A stretch of 64,000 nt of DNA from Sweltsa coloradensis (Eukaryota; Arthropoda; Insecta; Plecoptera; Chloroperlidae). The DNA is taken from NCBI GenBank assembly GCA_024449915.1, contig JAMZAV010000810.1:124001-188000 (forward strand). The letters are read 5' to 3'. The notes beneath the pieces are model-generated. The model did no database searches and was not told the origin of the DNA. It worked only from the letters and a program-made list of their open reading frames with translations. The position numbers and the translations under genes were made by a program. Positions 21,400-34,289 of this stretch are shown here, one piece after another. Position 1 is the stretch's first letter. The number at the start of each line of letters is the position of its first letter.

Positions 21400-24300
21400 A
21401 AAAAAACAAAAAAACAAAAACAGGTGGGGTTAAGTAAATTTGTCGAGCTTTTTTATCAATTCATAAAGAATAGAACGGAAATCAAGATCCCAAACCGTAA
21501 TACCATTAGAAACAGTCATCTTCATTTAATCATAATGTTATCTTAGGGTTGCGTGGTAGAGATGGTAATTCCTCCTAATCGTGCACTTTTCCTTGTTTAC
21601 TCGAATAAGTGTTACCCCGGGCAAACAAGTAGCCACCGTGGCAGGTTTTACATATCTAGAACGTTATCTAGCAAACAGTGTACACTTAAAAACAAGTTTA
21701 CACATAATTAATCAATTAACTCAAATGAAAGTACGGAATAAGAAATATATTTTACATTGTGGCCTCTCATGTGCTATGAATATGCATATAATTTCTGCGA
21801 ATTATACGTAATTCGTGGTTTGAACATTTAACTATAGCTTGCTCGAACTAGTTTCGTTTATGCATGCTCAAAAAAAAGTGATGCCTATTTCTTCGTACAT
21901 CATTTTTTTATCGAGGTGGTCACATAAACATCGACTAAAAATGAACAATTTTGGGGGACTGAAGACTTACGTGAAAAAAAAATTATTTGAATTTTAAAAA
22001 AAGAGCTACTCAGGGTTTAGAATAGTCATAGTGTAAAAAAATATATATGTTGATTTCCTGCATGTAATTCGAAAAGTAGAAAAAGTACTGCGTTCGAGAG
22101 GGTGGACGTCCGGCCCCAAGCCTCTCGCCTGGCTATGGTACGATAAGATAATAATTGGATTTATTAGCTAGAATCAGCTGCACATACATACCAACTTACA
22201 ACATTACAACACAATTCTTCCATAGATAACTTATTTACACATGCATACAAAGAAACTATTTTACAATAAACAACACATTTACAAATTATATCCAAAGTAA
22301 CAATACAAGTTATTTTCACAGAACTCTTGAATTTTAAATAATTGTTTAACTAAGTTCAATCTTAAACACGTCAAATGATTTGATTTCTCCCATCTCTGTT
22401 GGCAATGATCCCTGAATAAAAAACAGACTTTATTAGTTGGCTCGTATTACAAAAAGTTAATTTTTCATTGTTTAGAATTTTATTCCTCGTATTTATAGTT
22501 TGAGATGTAATAATTTGCACTGTTCATACAATCCGTTAAATAATGTGGCGTCATTCCACTCTTGATTTTGAAAATTAGTGTTAAAACAAAATACTATTTT
22601 CCTTGATTGACAACGAGTCCAACATCAGCAATAAAGAAGAAGTAGGAACAACTTTATTTACTCTTAGTATGCATCTCATTGCTGAGTAGGGAGATGTTCT
22701 GAGAGTAGTTAAAAACGAACACATTTCGCTATATATCTCGTTTTCAAGCATTCTTTGCTACTTCGCACTAAACTCGCGTTTCCCCACAACTAAAGACAAG
22801 ACTATATAGGCCTATTCTATAACATGGAAAAAAGGGGAAAAAGAAAAAATCAAATCACTCGGGAAGAATTTCCTTGCGTGTTCAACACAGATAGTATTTT
22901 GTTTCTAACGTGTACATCTAATTGCTTCGGTTGATTTATAAAAGTGTACATTTTAAAATAGTAAATAACATCTCGTTTAATTACACTGTCAAGACACTTT
23001 TGTAGAGATTCGATCAGTGAAACGGGTTCTGGAAACATGTAAACTACTGCTGCACGCGGACTCGATGACCAATGTGCTTTATTGACCAATGAAATCACTA
23101 ACTCAAGACGGTAAGATTCACATGTGCATTAATTAAATAGGTACTCAGAGTTAGTACCAGATTCTAAGTGTATTATCCAAGTGTCTAATCTAGTTGTAGT
23201 CGGAAGAAATATGTTGGATCAGCAACATCTATACGTATGCTAAAATAATAATAATAAAATAATTTGTAAATATTGCTTGTTCGTTTTAATAGCCACCCTA
23301 AAATATACAGTAGGCCTACATGTGAACTTTTGCTAAGGTCAAAAATCGACAAGTTAAAATTCGTATGATTAGAAGCAATTACTTATTATAATCAAAAGTA
23401 AACATGTAAACTTCGACTGAGTAAGGCCTGAATGGAAAGAGTTTGAAAAGCAAGGAGATGTAAAATATGTATTGTTCACTTTAGATCAATTAAGTGAATA
23501 GGAAAGATAAACAAGAAATGAAATACCGGTACACTCGATGTGTCTGTTTCCGGAACTAGGCCTACGTCGAGTTTGGGAATGGGAGGGAAACCACCACCTA
23601 ACGAAGACGGCTAGCAAGTAATTAAAGTTAATTAATATATCGATTACTCTTCGAAGATCATTAATCCGGTTAGAATTTACCTGTTATAAAGGCGAAAAAA
23701 GTGGCGAAAAGATAACAGATTCATGCCCTATCATCGATGCATGATTCTTGAAGAAACAAGGAATTTAGCTGGGAAAAAGATTAAGCCTATGTCTAATCTG
23801 CAGTCACATCAGTGCACGTGTGACCGTCATTCATATGTCTCAAGGTGATAATTAGTGGCAACAAGGTAACAACCCACAGCAAGTTCGTATGTGTTAAAAT
23901 AATTACATAAATGGTGTTTACATTATGACTTCCTGAGCACTGGACGCATTTCCTTCTAACAAGTTCTAGTACATAACTTCACACTTGTTAGTTGTTACCT
24001 ATCAATGGTTAAATTATAACAGTCTTGTGGACTTGTAGTGATAAAGTTACGGTCTTGCTAAGATCAACAAAACAGCAATTGAGATAAGAAGATCAACGTG
24101 TTAGATAAATAGACTGAAAAACGTCTATTTCTGGTATTTTTTCAATTATTTTCTAGTTTCATCCAGCAGCAAGAAATTTTGCGACGCGTTTTAAACACTG
24201 CTCAGATATTGATCATCATAAATAAAGAATAAACACGTTCCAAATTTCAAAATGCGTTGAAGAAACGTAAACGTTGTCTTCAAATTTTCTAGCTTACTTA

Positions 24301-26700
24301 TTTTATTTTTTATTTTTTTAATTTTTCCATTACAATATTTTATTTTATTTTCATTTTATTTTTAAAAAAAATTATTACAATAGAAATGCATTACTGCCCG
24401 TTTCTTTCGGGACAGGCTGTTTTCTTTTGGGTACTACAAGTAAAAATTAGTAATTTGTACTGTCAGAATCTCAATACGTAAAACAATATATACAAATTAA
24501 AGAAGTAATGTGCAAAATGCAATAGACCACAAGCAATGCACATACCAATAAGAATAGGCATACTACTTTCAAAAGTGAAATTCACAAAACTTTACAAAAT
24601 GCAATGGGAATACTGACAATGATGAAATGAAAATAGGATAATGTTGAACTCATGACATGTCAATGCTTCGATTTAATTGTTCCAGATGTATTTGAACAAT
24701 CACCGAAGTTTGTATGGTATGGTATGCATAAGATGAGTAAACGTGTTGTGATATCTTACTGTGGTATTTTTTCTATCTGAGTATAGAACCTCCTTTTTAC
24801 AGGATCGAGGTTCTATTCTCAAAGGTAGTTTTTTTATTTTTGTTTTTACTCAATTAAAATGTTCTATATTTATAACTATACTAATAAAATAGTAGTTAAT
24901 GCAAGCCTTGTTTGAATGGAAGATAAGGACCAGCTGGCCTTATCCCGCCTACAATAAATACCATTATCTCCCTTCTATATCGGGACTGATAAAACGACCA
25001 ACTAACCATGCTCGGGTACGAATGATTCAGTGACGCAAACTGTCGTGATCCACATGACACATGCAGTGCTTTATGTCTCGTGTATTCAAATCATACCATA
25101 TTCAGATCCTTGGCTATGAGACTTTCAACTGCACTAGATGAGAATGACCATTTATAGGCTGTATTGCCTTCAGAAAACCCACAAGAGGATAGTATTGCAA
25201 ATACATTTTTGTTCGATTGAGTATTCACAAAATGAAACATATGGGAAGAAAGTTTAAAGACAACACATGGGAAAGTTTGAGAAACTTTGTAATAAATTAA
25301 GGACGGGTTGTGAACTGTATTCTATAGCCTACGTAGGGCTTCCCGAATAAAGGTGTTTACTATTTATCCCGCGTGCCGATTGGTTTTGTATCGGGACGTA
25401 TACTGTCCCGATTTTATCTTGAATATATAAACTAAAAAATAAAAATACAATATAATAATATTACAAAACGGATTTACCTTTTTATAAACAAATTTACAAC
25501 TTTTTTGAACAATGAAAGGCGACAAGACTATTGGTAAATGTACTATAGTTGTACCTTTAGCGTCCATTAGCAGGTATTCGGTCAGCAAAACAATTACATG
25601 ATGCTTGTCTGAAAGTATATTACCAAATAAAGTTAATTAATTACTTCATAGTTTTATGAGAAAAAAAAATTGAAACTTAAATCTATAAAATCAGAAAAAT
25701 GTATAATATCGTTTTTCAATCGATGAATGCGGGTTTTCTAAATACGAATTTTAGGGTCACAGCGCAGGGAAAGCTGGAAGTATGGTGGGGGGGGGCGATT
25801 TGTCTCATACATACGTTTGACCGTACTTATATCTAACATAACGATATTGACAAGACACGTGGAGCCAGACTGTCTGGGTTCGAGTCTAAGTCAACGGAAA
25901 CTTTAATTGATAATAATTATGTATATTAACTAACATAAAATAATGAAACTATAATACTATATTAAAATAGTCAAATAATTAAAATAAACATTATTATTTA
26001 TGTCTAAGAAAAGTAGTAAGGACAGAAAATAATGTGTTTATGACATTTCTGTGCAAAACAAGTATATATAATCAAAATTATGATTAAACAGGTTTTAGAC
26101 ATTAATCACTTTTTTTAAACAATTTCATTTTCGTCATTAATACTCAATCCAAAAGTAAATCATAAACATGCTTTGAACCATTATTTCAGGCACAGGAACA
26201 TATATTTATATATCATGTTATTTCACTAATCTATAGGCTTTAAATTCAGATTCGCGCCAAGAACTCTGCTTGAATTTGCATTCAAAACATAACCTACTCA
26301 ATTTACTTGTATGAAACTCGGATTTAATAGATACCTGGAAAGTAAATCATGGTGATCCTATACACGGTATTTCTTGTTTTTCACCGTTTAGTGAGTGAGT
26401 AATGTTGGGTTCCGTTAGCGGCTCATTGCGGATTGATAGATGTTGCAGTATAATCACGAGGTTCTTTTCTTGTAAGTGATGCTCAGAATGTTTTCATTTT
26501 GCAACAAAATCGAACAACCAATTCGAACGCCTGTTATGTTTTGATTTATGGTATTTTAATGATGAGGTTTCGAGGGCGGTGCAGAAACGTGCTCGGTAAA
26601 TTAAAGAGTCGATGCACATATTATTACTTGTGTGTGTGTTGGATGAGAGGATTGTGTTAGTCTGCCACGGTGGGGACTACAATGTAACAATACAGAGCAT
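21400..26700. other. 5.3 kb of unassigned AT-rich DNA
   Basis: No exon with recognisable homology was found. It holds scattered TAGGCCTA octamers (near 22808, 23310 and 23560). There is a tRNA-like fragment at 25855-25905 (CTGGGTTCGAGTC) and a G9 run near 25785. Confidence 0.5.
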
Positions 26701-26704
26701 TTAG

Positions 26705-26830
26705 TACAAACAAGGGTACCAGAGTACCCAAAATAGAGAGCGAAGCATCTTTTTCAACAGATGTGGAAGAAAACACACAAATAAATTAATCGTTTATTAA
26801 AGTCGTTGTTGGTGGAGGTGCCGAGTACGG
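26705..26830 (+). repeat. Dispersed repeat X, copy 3
   Basis: Starts ACAAACAAGGGTACCAGAGT and ends GTTGTTGGTGGAGGTGCCG. Repeat D copy 1 begins about 30 bp downstream, so X and D might be parts of one larger element. Confidence 0.5.
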
Positions 26831-26858
26831 AAAAAGACCCTTTAAGAGGCTGCAGGAC

Positions 26859-27150
26859 GACATGCGTTTGTGGCAAATTGCTGTTCGCTCGGCTGACTGA
26901 CACCACAGGTGTTTTAAATTTTGAGCATATCTCACGAATATGGAAATATAGGTCTCTAGTAACACATTTCTAAAATTTGTTTAAATAATTTATAAAAAAT
27001 AAATTAGTTTTCACGAATTTCGATTTTGTTAAAAAGTCCAAAATTGACTATATTCGTGATTTTTTTCTGGCTGATCAAGACAAGATTTTGAAAATCTATG
27101 ACTGTAGGAACGTCCATGTATGCTTTATTGACAACTTTGCAAAATTAAGT
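26859..27150 (+). repeat. Dispersed repeat D, copy 1
   Basis: About 285 bp, shared with 41079-41366. It begins GACATGCGTTTG, then AAATTGCTGTTCGCTCGGC and GACACCACRGGTGTTT, and ends TTATTGACAACTTTGCAAA. It is non-coding and of unknown class. Confidence 0.75.
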
Positions 27151-28393
27151 TTACCACTCCTATTTTATTTTAGTTAACTTTTTCTATCATTTATGTAAAC
27201 ACATTTCAATTTAGTTCATATTAATTCAGAATGATGACATAACTTCAAAAAAAGGACAAAACTTCATACACAAGTTTTTGAAAGTGGACAAAAAAAGATG
27301 CTATACAAAACGCTATAAAATGACACTTGAAAATGCTATGTACACGTAGCTCTAACAATCACCAATAAATAATAAAAACATGAACAATATGCTGAAATTG
27401 TAATGCATTACATTACAAATTGTTTCTCGATTTGGTTGGTCAGTAAACACATTGGCGCATGTGGAATTAGTAATAATATTTAATACAGTCCAGGATTTAA
27501 AAAATACAACTCGATCGTGGATTGAACCCTGGTGTTTCGAATAACCGAATAGCGAATATAGCTGCATGAATTTGAATTTACAAGAGTGCTAAGAGTATCG
27601 GAACTTATAGACCGGAGAGCCGGATATTCAAAATATAATTTTACCATACTAATTGCTATTGGAAAATAATTACAATACTCCTCATCCTAAAAAAAAGTAT
27701 TTATGAAATTAACACATAAAACATGTACGTAATTAAAAATGTCATAAAAGTTCAGAATTGAGGTACAACACTAATTGCCTCGTTAATTCTTCAACAGTCA
27801 TTTCCGTCAGCCTCCATTTTAATGATCGAACCCAATGTTTCTAACTAGTGAAAATAATTACATTCTAATCACCTTGAATAGCCAACCTATAGAAAATTAG
27901 TACGACGACCAGCCATCGTGTATAAAGCCATATAATCCTGCAATTTCTTTCTCGTGTGGCGGACGTGTATATTTAAATGTAAAACTAACTAGTTTATCCG
28001 CTTTATCAGCAGAGAACATCTTGGCGTCAACTGAAAAATGAACTTCCCGTTGCAGTTGGATATGCTATTAATTTTGCATATCCTACTCGGTAGATCAACG
28101 GCAAATGGCCGAGTGTGTGTGTGCAGTTTCTACGGCCCACTCTGGCGACCGCCATTGTTTTTTTTGTTTTTTTTGCACGTGCATTAATAAAATGGTCTTT
28201 ACAACTTAATGATACCTTCTCTTCTCTATGATATTCATGAAACACCCACCTAGCAATGCGAGTAAGATTGTTGGGTATCAAATGTATTTATAGTTTGGTC
28301 GTCATCGTCTACATTGCAGGGAAACTTGCACTGGCATGATTTTTTAAAATTATATTATACCTGGCATTGACCATTGACGTGTACCATATAGAA
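27151..28393. other. Unassigned DNA
   Basis: No gene is recognised. Slightly GC-richer at 28080-28160. Confidence 0.5.
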
Positions 28394-29173
28394 CTAGGAA
28401 AACGCTTAAGTCCCGCCGCGTTGTTGGATGAGCGTAATTGGTGCATTGAGTAGCCAAGTGTTATGCGGATTTTCTGTTGTTCTGTGAAAAAATCATTACT
28501 AAGTTGAAGATTTTTTTTAAATTTATTTAAATTAAATTAAAAATAAACTTTAATTTTTTTTTAATTAATCGTAATTTTAAAAAAGAAAAAAATCGTAAAA
28601 TTTTGATTTTCATAAGAAATAATTATTCGATTGTGCTCAAATTTCACACGAATATATTAATTCATAAAATTAAGGTTCTGTGAAAAAATCATTACGATCG
28701 GATAAAGCATGTAGGTGCTATAAGCCAAAGAAATTTAAAAAATCGAAAAAAGTCGTAAAATTGCGATTTTTAAAAGAAATTTATCTTTGATAACACTCAA
28801 ATTTCACACGAATATATCAATTCATAAAATTAAGGTTCTGTGAAAAAATTATCACAATCGAACAAAGCATGTAGGCTAGGTGTTATAAATCGAAGAAATG
28901 TTGTTAAAAAATCGAAAAAAAATCGTAAAATTGCGATTTTCATGAGAAATAATTTTCCGATTGCACTCAAAAACGTGGCAGTTCTAAGTTCAGAGATTTC
29001 GAAGGCCTCCATAAAATTTCATCGCAATCGGAGTATCGGTTTAGCCGGAATCGTGTGGACAAACAGACAAAAATACAACAAAAAAGAAAGAAAGAAAAGA
29101 AAAAAAACATTCCGGATTTTTTTCTCCAGTGTAGTGAAATGGAATCTTCGCTTCGCTCGCTACGCTCATCCAA
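28394..29173 (-). mobile_element. Helitron-like non-autonomous element H3 (subtype a)
   Basis: 780 bp on the minus strand, with head TTGGATGAGCGTAGCGAGCG at 29173. It has the ACTACACTGGAGAAAAAAAT segment, a poly-T/CTTT tract and the module GATTGCGATGAAATTTTA. Two units of about 160 bp follow (GCATGTAGG on the plus strand at 28707 and 28867). It ends GCGTTTTCCTAG at 28394, with flanking A and T. The short open frames inside it on both strands are not genes. Confidence 0.75.
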
Positions 29174-29551
29174 TGATTCCATTATTTAATTTGAAAAACA
29201 TATGATGGGCAAAATTGGTATGTATGTTGTCTTGAGTTTACATCTTCAGCATTTTCAAAATTTACTTTGTACCATTTTCATCATGAAATTTTACCCATCT
29301 TCAAAACCTTATGTGGGAGATTTATCTTTTTTTAATTATAAAATCACCTAAAAAGTTCAAATTAACATCAATTGAATTTATATGTTGATACAAAAAATAA
29401 AAATATACGAAAATAAATTTAATAAAAATAAGTATGGGCTAGCCTTAATTTCAAGTACAAAATTCTTTGTGTGACATTTTCAAAAATATATTTATTGATG
29501 AAGCAGCTTTAAGAAAACAAACTATTTTCACTCATCTCGATAAAGATATAA

Positions 29552-29552
<1 letters not shown>

Positions 29553-29602
<50 letters not shown>
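29553..29602 (+). repeat. (CA)n microsatellite
   Basis: About 25 uninterrupted CA dinucleotides. Confidence 0.95.
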
Positions 29603-29603
<1 letters not shown>

Positions 29604-31067
29604 CGGCCCTAAAACTCACTCATTATTTGCATCAATTACATAAACATTAAATACAATAGTTTATTTGAGTAGTCACTTTTCACAAAAAAAACAAAACAAT
29701 ACAAGTATTTTAGAGAGCCCCAAACAATAAAAACTAAACTTTGTGTAAAATCTTAACATAAAGAACTGGTAAAAAAAACATAATGTTGACCCCTATCCCA
29801 GCAAGTTCCCCAACATAATGAACATTGTAAAAATATATACTTTGTATTGATAGAAACTAAGTCCCTAGCTTCCATTCGTTTTCGAAAATACTTAGCTCCT
29901 TGAAATAACCGATGTATACAAAGTTGAAAAATAAAAAACAAAATGGGTGGCAACATATTCCCTGAATCAAATAAGTCTCAAAAACGATACAAACCTAAGA
30001 TTTATTTTACAGACTGTTAAACATATAAAAGTAAGACATGAAAATTTATTAATTTTATTTTATTTTTAATTTAATATTACCTCTTGAACTTGAAAAGAAA
30101 CCTAAAATTCGTTCTGAGTTCTCACACAAAGCAACGTTTACAAGTTCCCGATGTTAGGCATGGAACGCGTTATATCATAACAGTTCCCTAAGATAGAACG
30201 CGTTCCTCCCAGAAAATCTACTAAGGGACAATATTAGAAATATATTATTCACATAGATTGTGGAAATGATAAGACATTCTGTTGGCCCGCTCAAAATGGA
30301 GGCGATTGTAAAAGTGGTTCCATGCGAGTCCACCATTTTCATACGTGCTACTTTATAATCCAATAAACGTGAAATATAATGGACGATATGCAAAATACCC
30401 ACAATCTCGCACGGCATTTTATTTTTATTGTCATCCGTGTTTTAAAATTCAATAACTCGAAAAATGTAAACGCCATAACAATAAAAAATAATATCATAAC
30501 CTAAACATGAAAATTATTATTATTATTATTATTACGAAGGTTATGCGATGAAGATAACACATAAGTTAATAAATTTATTGGATAACATTTTTCAGTAATG
30601 CGTTTCGTAGTTTTACGTAGCCGTGTTGGCTATCGTGATCATAGTCGAATGTCGTTGAACGTAAAGCAGAAAAGTACTATAATAAAGCCACGCCCCTATT
30701 ACGTCAGTAACGTGCAATTAAACGTGGAAAATTTATGAAACGCTAAGAAGACGGTTCAATAGTATAGGGTGTCATTAAAATACTTTAGGAGTGTGCAAGA
30801 CGGGCTTGGGGATAATTATTTCAAGTTAGAAGTAGTGAATAAGTCATCTGAAGATAAAAAACTTTTTTTTCACGTGGAAACCTGTACGGGGACATTTTGC
30901 ACACACCCTCTTGTTTATATGTAAAATATTTTTGTTTTTAACATTTTGTATTGTGTACATCACTTGTAGTGTTATTTGTAGTAGCAAACTTGTATTATTT
31001 AAAGGTTGGATGTAAGAAAATGCCTCGCTCGACCTTAATCTCGCCTATAATAATAGTCGTTAATAAG

Positions 31068-31124
31068 AATCATTGGACTTTCCACTGTTATTAATTTTTT
31101 TTTCCAGTGGAAAGTCCAATGATT
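31068..31124. other. Perfect 20-bp inverted repeat (hairpin)
   Basis: Left arm AATCATTGGACTTTCCACTG, right arm its exact reverse complement, with a 17-nt T-rich loop. It could be a short fold-back remnant or a transcribed hairpin. There is no sign of which. Confidence 0.8.
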
Positions 31125-31632
31125 TTTATTTACAACGTTACTACCTGTTATATAGTTTAATTTTTAATAATAATAAACCCATCAATCAATCAATCTTTAG
31201 AAGCCTGGAAATGAATTTTTGAATGTTCTTTGGCGACGACGACGACGTGAGAAACTAGGGCGCTTCAACCGGTTAGGTCATATTGCGTCATATAGTTAAT
31301 AAAATAAGTTTATATTGTGTCTGATGATTATATTGTTTTCAAAGTTTAAGTTATAAAAGAAAAGAAAATGATAGAGATGACAGTAATAGTAAAAGGAAAA
31401 TTATTTATTTGAATAAAAAAGAAATGTGTTCGATACAAAATAAATTTTGTTAAATAAATGACTTTGAATGAGAAGTTTAGAAAGTTTGTCGCCGTTATCA
31501 TGTACGAAGTTCTTCATATGATTGGGAGAGATCAAATTGCACGTGCGCAGGCCCTTTCAAAAGAACTAAAAATATAAATGTGATGCTTTTAACCCCGAAC
31601 TGTATCTGGTATTACACCTCAAATTAATTAAA

Positions 31633-32000
31633 CGAGGGAGCGGAGCGACTGAGTGTCTCCATTCAATTCAAACGGCCCTCATTCTGTGATTCTGTGTGTC
31701 TGTCTGTCTATCTGTCTGTCTGTCTGTACGTCGAATATCAGCCGAACCGCTGAACAGATTGCGCTGAAATTTTAAAGAGTCATCCGGTAGGAGTTTACTG
31801 AGAACGTGGTTAACAAAATCAGCTAGATCCATTGCGATTTAAGCCTACAATAAATAAAAATGTGATTTTTTTTAAATATCTATAGCATCTAGCGGGACAA
31901 GATCTACCTGGCTGGCATGGCCTAGTGGTAAGCATGTAGCCTACTGTACAGAGGGTTGGGGTTCGATACCCGTTAGTTCGCACTTTTCTATATTTTTACA
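31633..32000 (+). repeat. Repeat S with tRNA-like segment
   Basis: It starts ACGAGGGAGCGGAGCGACTG and has a (TCTG)n tract. The shared module follows (AGCCGAACCGCTGAACAG, ATTGCGCTGAAATTTTAAA). It ends with a tRNA-like part at about 31905-31980 (TGGCCTAGTGGTAAGC, GGTTCGATACC). A partial copy lies at 14640-14775 (minus strand). The segment is absent from an otherwise similar region at 32868-33000. Confidence 0.55.
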
Positions 32001-32133
32001 CCCACATATTATTTTTGAGGGGTGTTAAATGGGAAATAAAAATTAGGTGATTTTGTTTTATCTTAGAAATTTGTTAATGTTTCACGCATACATTTCGAAC
32101 ACGATTGGCATTTTGAATGTTCAATTTAAATAA

Positions 32134-32311
32134 CTAAGGAAACACCAAAGTCGTTGTTAAACGAGTGAGTGAGCCAAGTGTTGAGTACCCGGGAACATCC
32201 CATTTCCTCCCATATACCCAAGGCTGGATCTAGCCCAGAATGGGGAATGATACCGGGTACTATACACATGGCTCACTCACTCGTTTAACAACGACTTTGG
32301 CGTTTCCCTAG
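32134..32311. mobile_element. Palindromic element M3, short form
   Basis: 178 bp, almost entirely terminal inverted repeat. Left CTAAGGAAACACCAAAGTCG...GTTGAGTACCCGGGAAC; right the inverse, ending CGACTTTGGCGTTTCCCTAG. Arms are about 60 bp, flanked by A and T. It could fold into one long hairpin. Same family as M1 and M2, with most of the interior deleted. Confidence 0.85.
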
Positions 32312-32314
32312 TGT

Positions 32315-33000
32315 ACTAGATAATAATAGTAATCTAGATCTACTAGAACCACCAAGACGGACGAGTCCAAGTTGGCTTGAATATGGTGCGCGCACCGCGA
32401 GTAAGTAGTAAGTTTCGAAGAAGTGAAATTTAGTGCGAGTGAGTGCTTCTTTACGTTGTATGATATTTTGTGACAGACCTAGAAATTAAACGATAAGCGA
32501 TTTTACATATTATAATTCGATTTATCAATTTTTCGAAAATAATAAATCGAATAAAACTTTCTATTATCGAATAATCGATCATCAAAAGTAGCATCGAACA
32601 CACGGTCACTGATGTGTACCCTATACCAAAGAGCAACCTTACGTTGAAATAAGTTTATGACATCCTCTTCTCATATATTCTACGCATGTGAGAGACAGGA
32701 GAAATTATAGTGTAATCGATCACTCACAACCTAGTGGTTTAGTTGTGAATGAGTAAATGTGTGTTTGAAACGCAACCACGTATAATTATAAGAATGCGTT
32801 TCCGGTGGGTGGATTGACATATGATTTATCCGCCCGCTGTACGAGTGTTTGAAGACCCTAAAACCCCTAACTGAATCTGATATTACACCTCAAATTAAAG
32901 TAGGCCCTACTAGATAATAATAGTAATCTAGATCTACTAGAACTAGAACCACCAAGACGGTTGAGTTGGCAGTAAGAGTAAATGCGCGCACCGAGAGATC
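32315..33000 (+). repeat. Pair of direct repeats (about 85 bp, 580 bp apart)
   Basis: TAGATAATAATAGTAATCTA followed by GATCTACTAGAACC and CACCAAGACGG occurs near 32323 and again near 32907. The second copy is preceded by TATTACACCTCAAATTAA, which for the first copy lies 690 bp upstream at about 31610. The second locus thus looks like the uninterrupted arrangement. Confidence 0.7.
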
Positions 33001-34138
33001 GGCAAAGAAAGGTGGCAGTGCGGGGCGGCGAGGAATTATTTATTTCACGGTCGTCAGTCTTGAGTTATTTTAGATATGTTTAACACAGCTGTCGGCCAAA
33101 ACACCCGCGGGAAAAAATCTTCAACCACATAACTGGTGCTTCAAGGGGATGCATCTATTGCATGCAATAGTCTTTTGAGAAAACCAAAACTAATTTTTAA
33201 CATTTTTTTCGTTCATGCATTCTCCCAATCTCCCAATATTACTACTTTTTTTAAGAATGTTTGTGGATAATTCTAACAAAAAGTATTCGATTGGATGGCT
33301 GATTTTTGTTATTATAGCTCACACTTATCTGTGCCTAGAACATGTGTTATTTTGAAATGTGTATCTTTAATATCTTGCACTGTACAATGTTTTCCCGGTA
33401 CAAATACTCTCAGCGTACCGGAAAACGTAAAAAAAAAAACAAGATCGTAAGATATTGAAGTTATACATTTCACAATATCAAATGTCCTAATAGTCACAGG
33501 TTCGTATAAGCTACGGTAAAAATATCGTCCATCCAAATATCGTATGGTTTTTGCTAAAATGACCCACAAAATTCCTGGAAAAAAGGCAATATTGGGAGTA
33601 TGATTGGACGAAACAAAAAGGTTCTTAAAATACTATAGGTATACCTGTTCTTACTCCAAAACTACCTTTTATACTACATTTATCGTATTTTTGCGCCCAC
33701 AGTCTTAGCTCGCCCCGGATTAGCGAGAATATTAATGGTGCTGGTGCTTCTATAATAATATGGCCAAATTAAATAGTGCAAGAATCTACCTCGCAGTTGA
33801 TGTAAAACAGCCTTTATCGGATTGAATTTTGAGAAAGTGTTCAAGTACAATAAATCAAGCCTTGTCTCGGAAAACATTTACAATGTTTCTTTATAACTGC
33901 TGTAAGATTGTCGTATATATTGTGATGAGTTATGTAATTTTATTGTGTAATGTGTATGCAATATGAATGCTAGTAGTATTAATATCCCACTGCAGAAGAT
34001 ATGAATAAAATATGCATTGAAGGTCGTGTGAGACTATCAATAATATGATCATTTAACTTTTATTTTATGTAACAGCCGTTTTATTTAAATTTTATATGTT
34101 TTCGGCCATTCTTGGAAAGAATAAATACAAAAAATAAA
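33001..34138. other. Unassigned DNA
   Basis: No gene is recognised; the open frames here are short and without homology. Confidence 0.5.
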
Positions 34139-34285
34139 TAAATTCGTATTTAAAGTCTACCCACTCAGTCACATAACTAATTCTCAGTGAGGGACATAAA
34201 TTTTAAGCAGACCAAGCCAACCCTGTAGGTGCCGACACCGTCGACGAGCGAACAATGACCAACTAGAGACCAGTATTTTAAATGG
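34139..34285 (-). repeat. SINE-A copy 3, 3' fragment
   Basis: TTCGTATTTAAAGTCTACCC, then CAGTCACATAACTAATTCTC and GACCAAGCCAACCCTGTAGG match the 3' half of SINE-A. The 5' half with the pol III boxes is missing, which is usual for truncated insertions. Confidence 0.75.
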
Positions 34286-34289
34286 AAAA

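Larger units (their letters stand above)
29174..31590. other. Unassigned AT-rich DNA with a (CA)n and a short hairpin
   Basis: No gene is recognised. Apart from the separately listed (CA)n and the 31068-31124 hairpin, it contains an (ATT)n run at about 30510-30535. Confidence 0.5.

Noticed and set aside
31905..31980. Functional tRNA gene
   Set aside because: A- and B-box-like motifs are present, but acceptor and T-stem pairing is poor and the segment belongs to a repeat.
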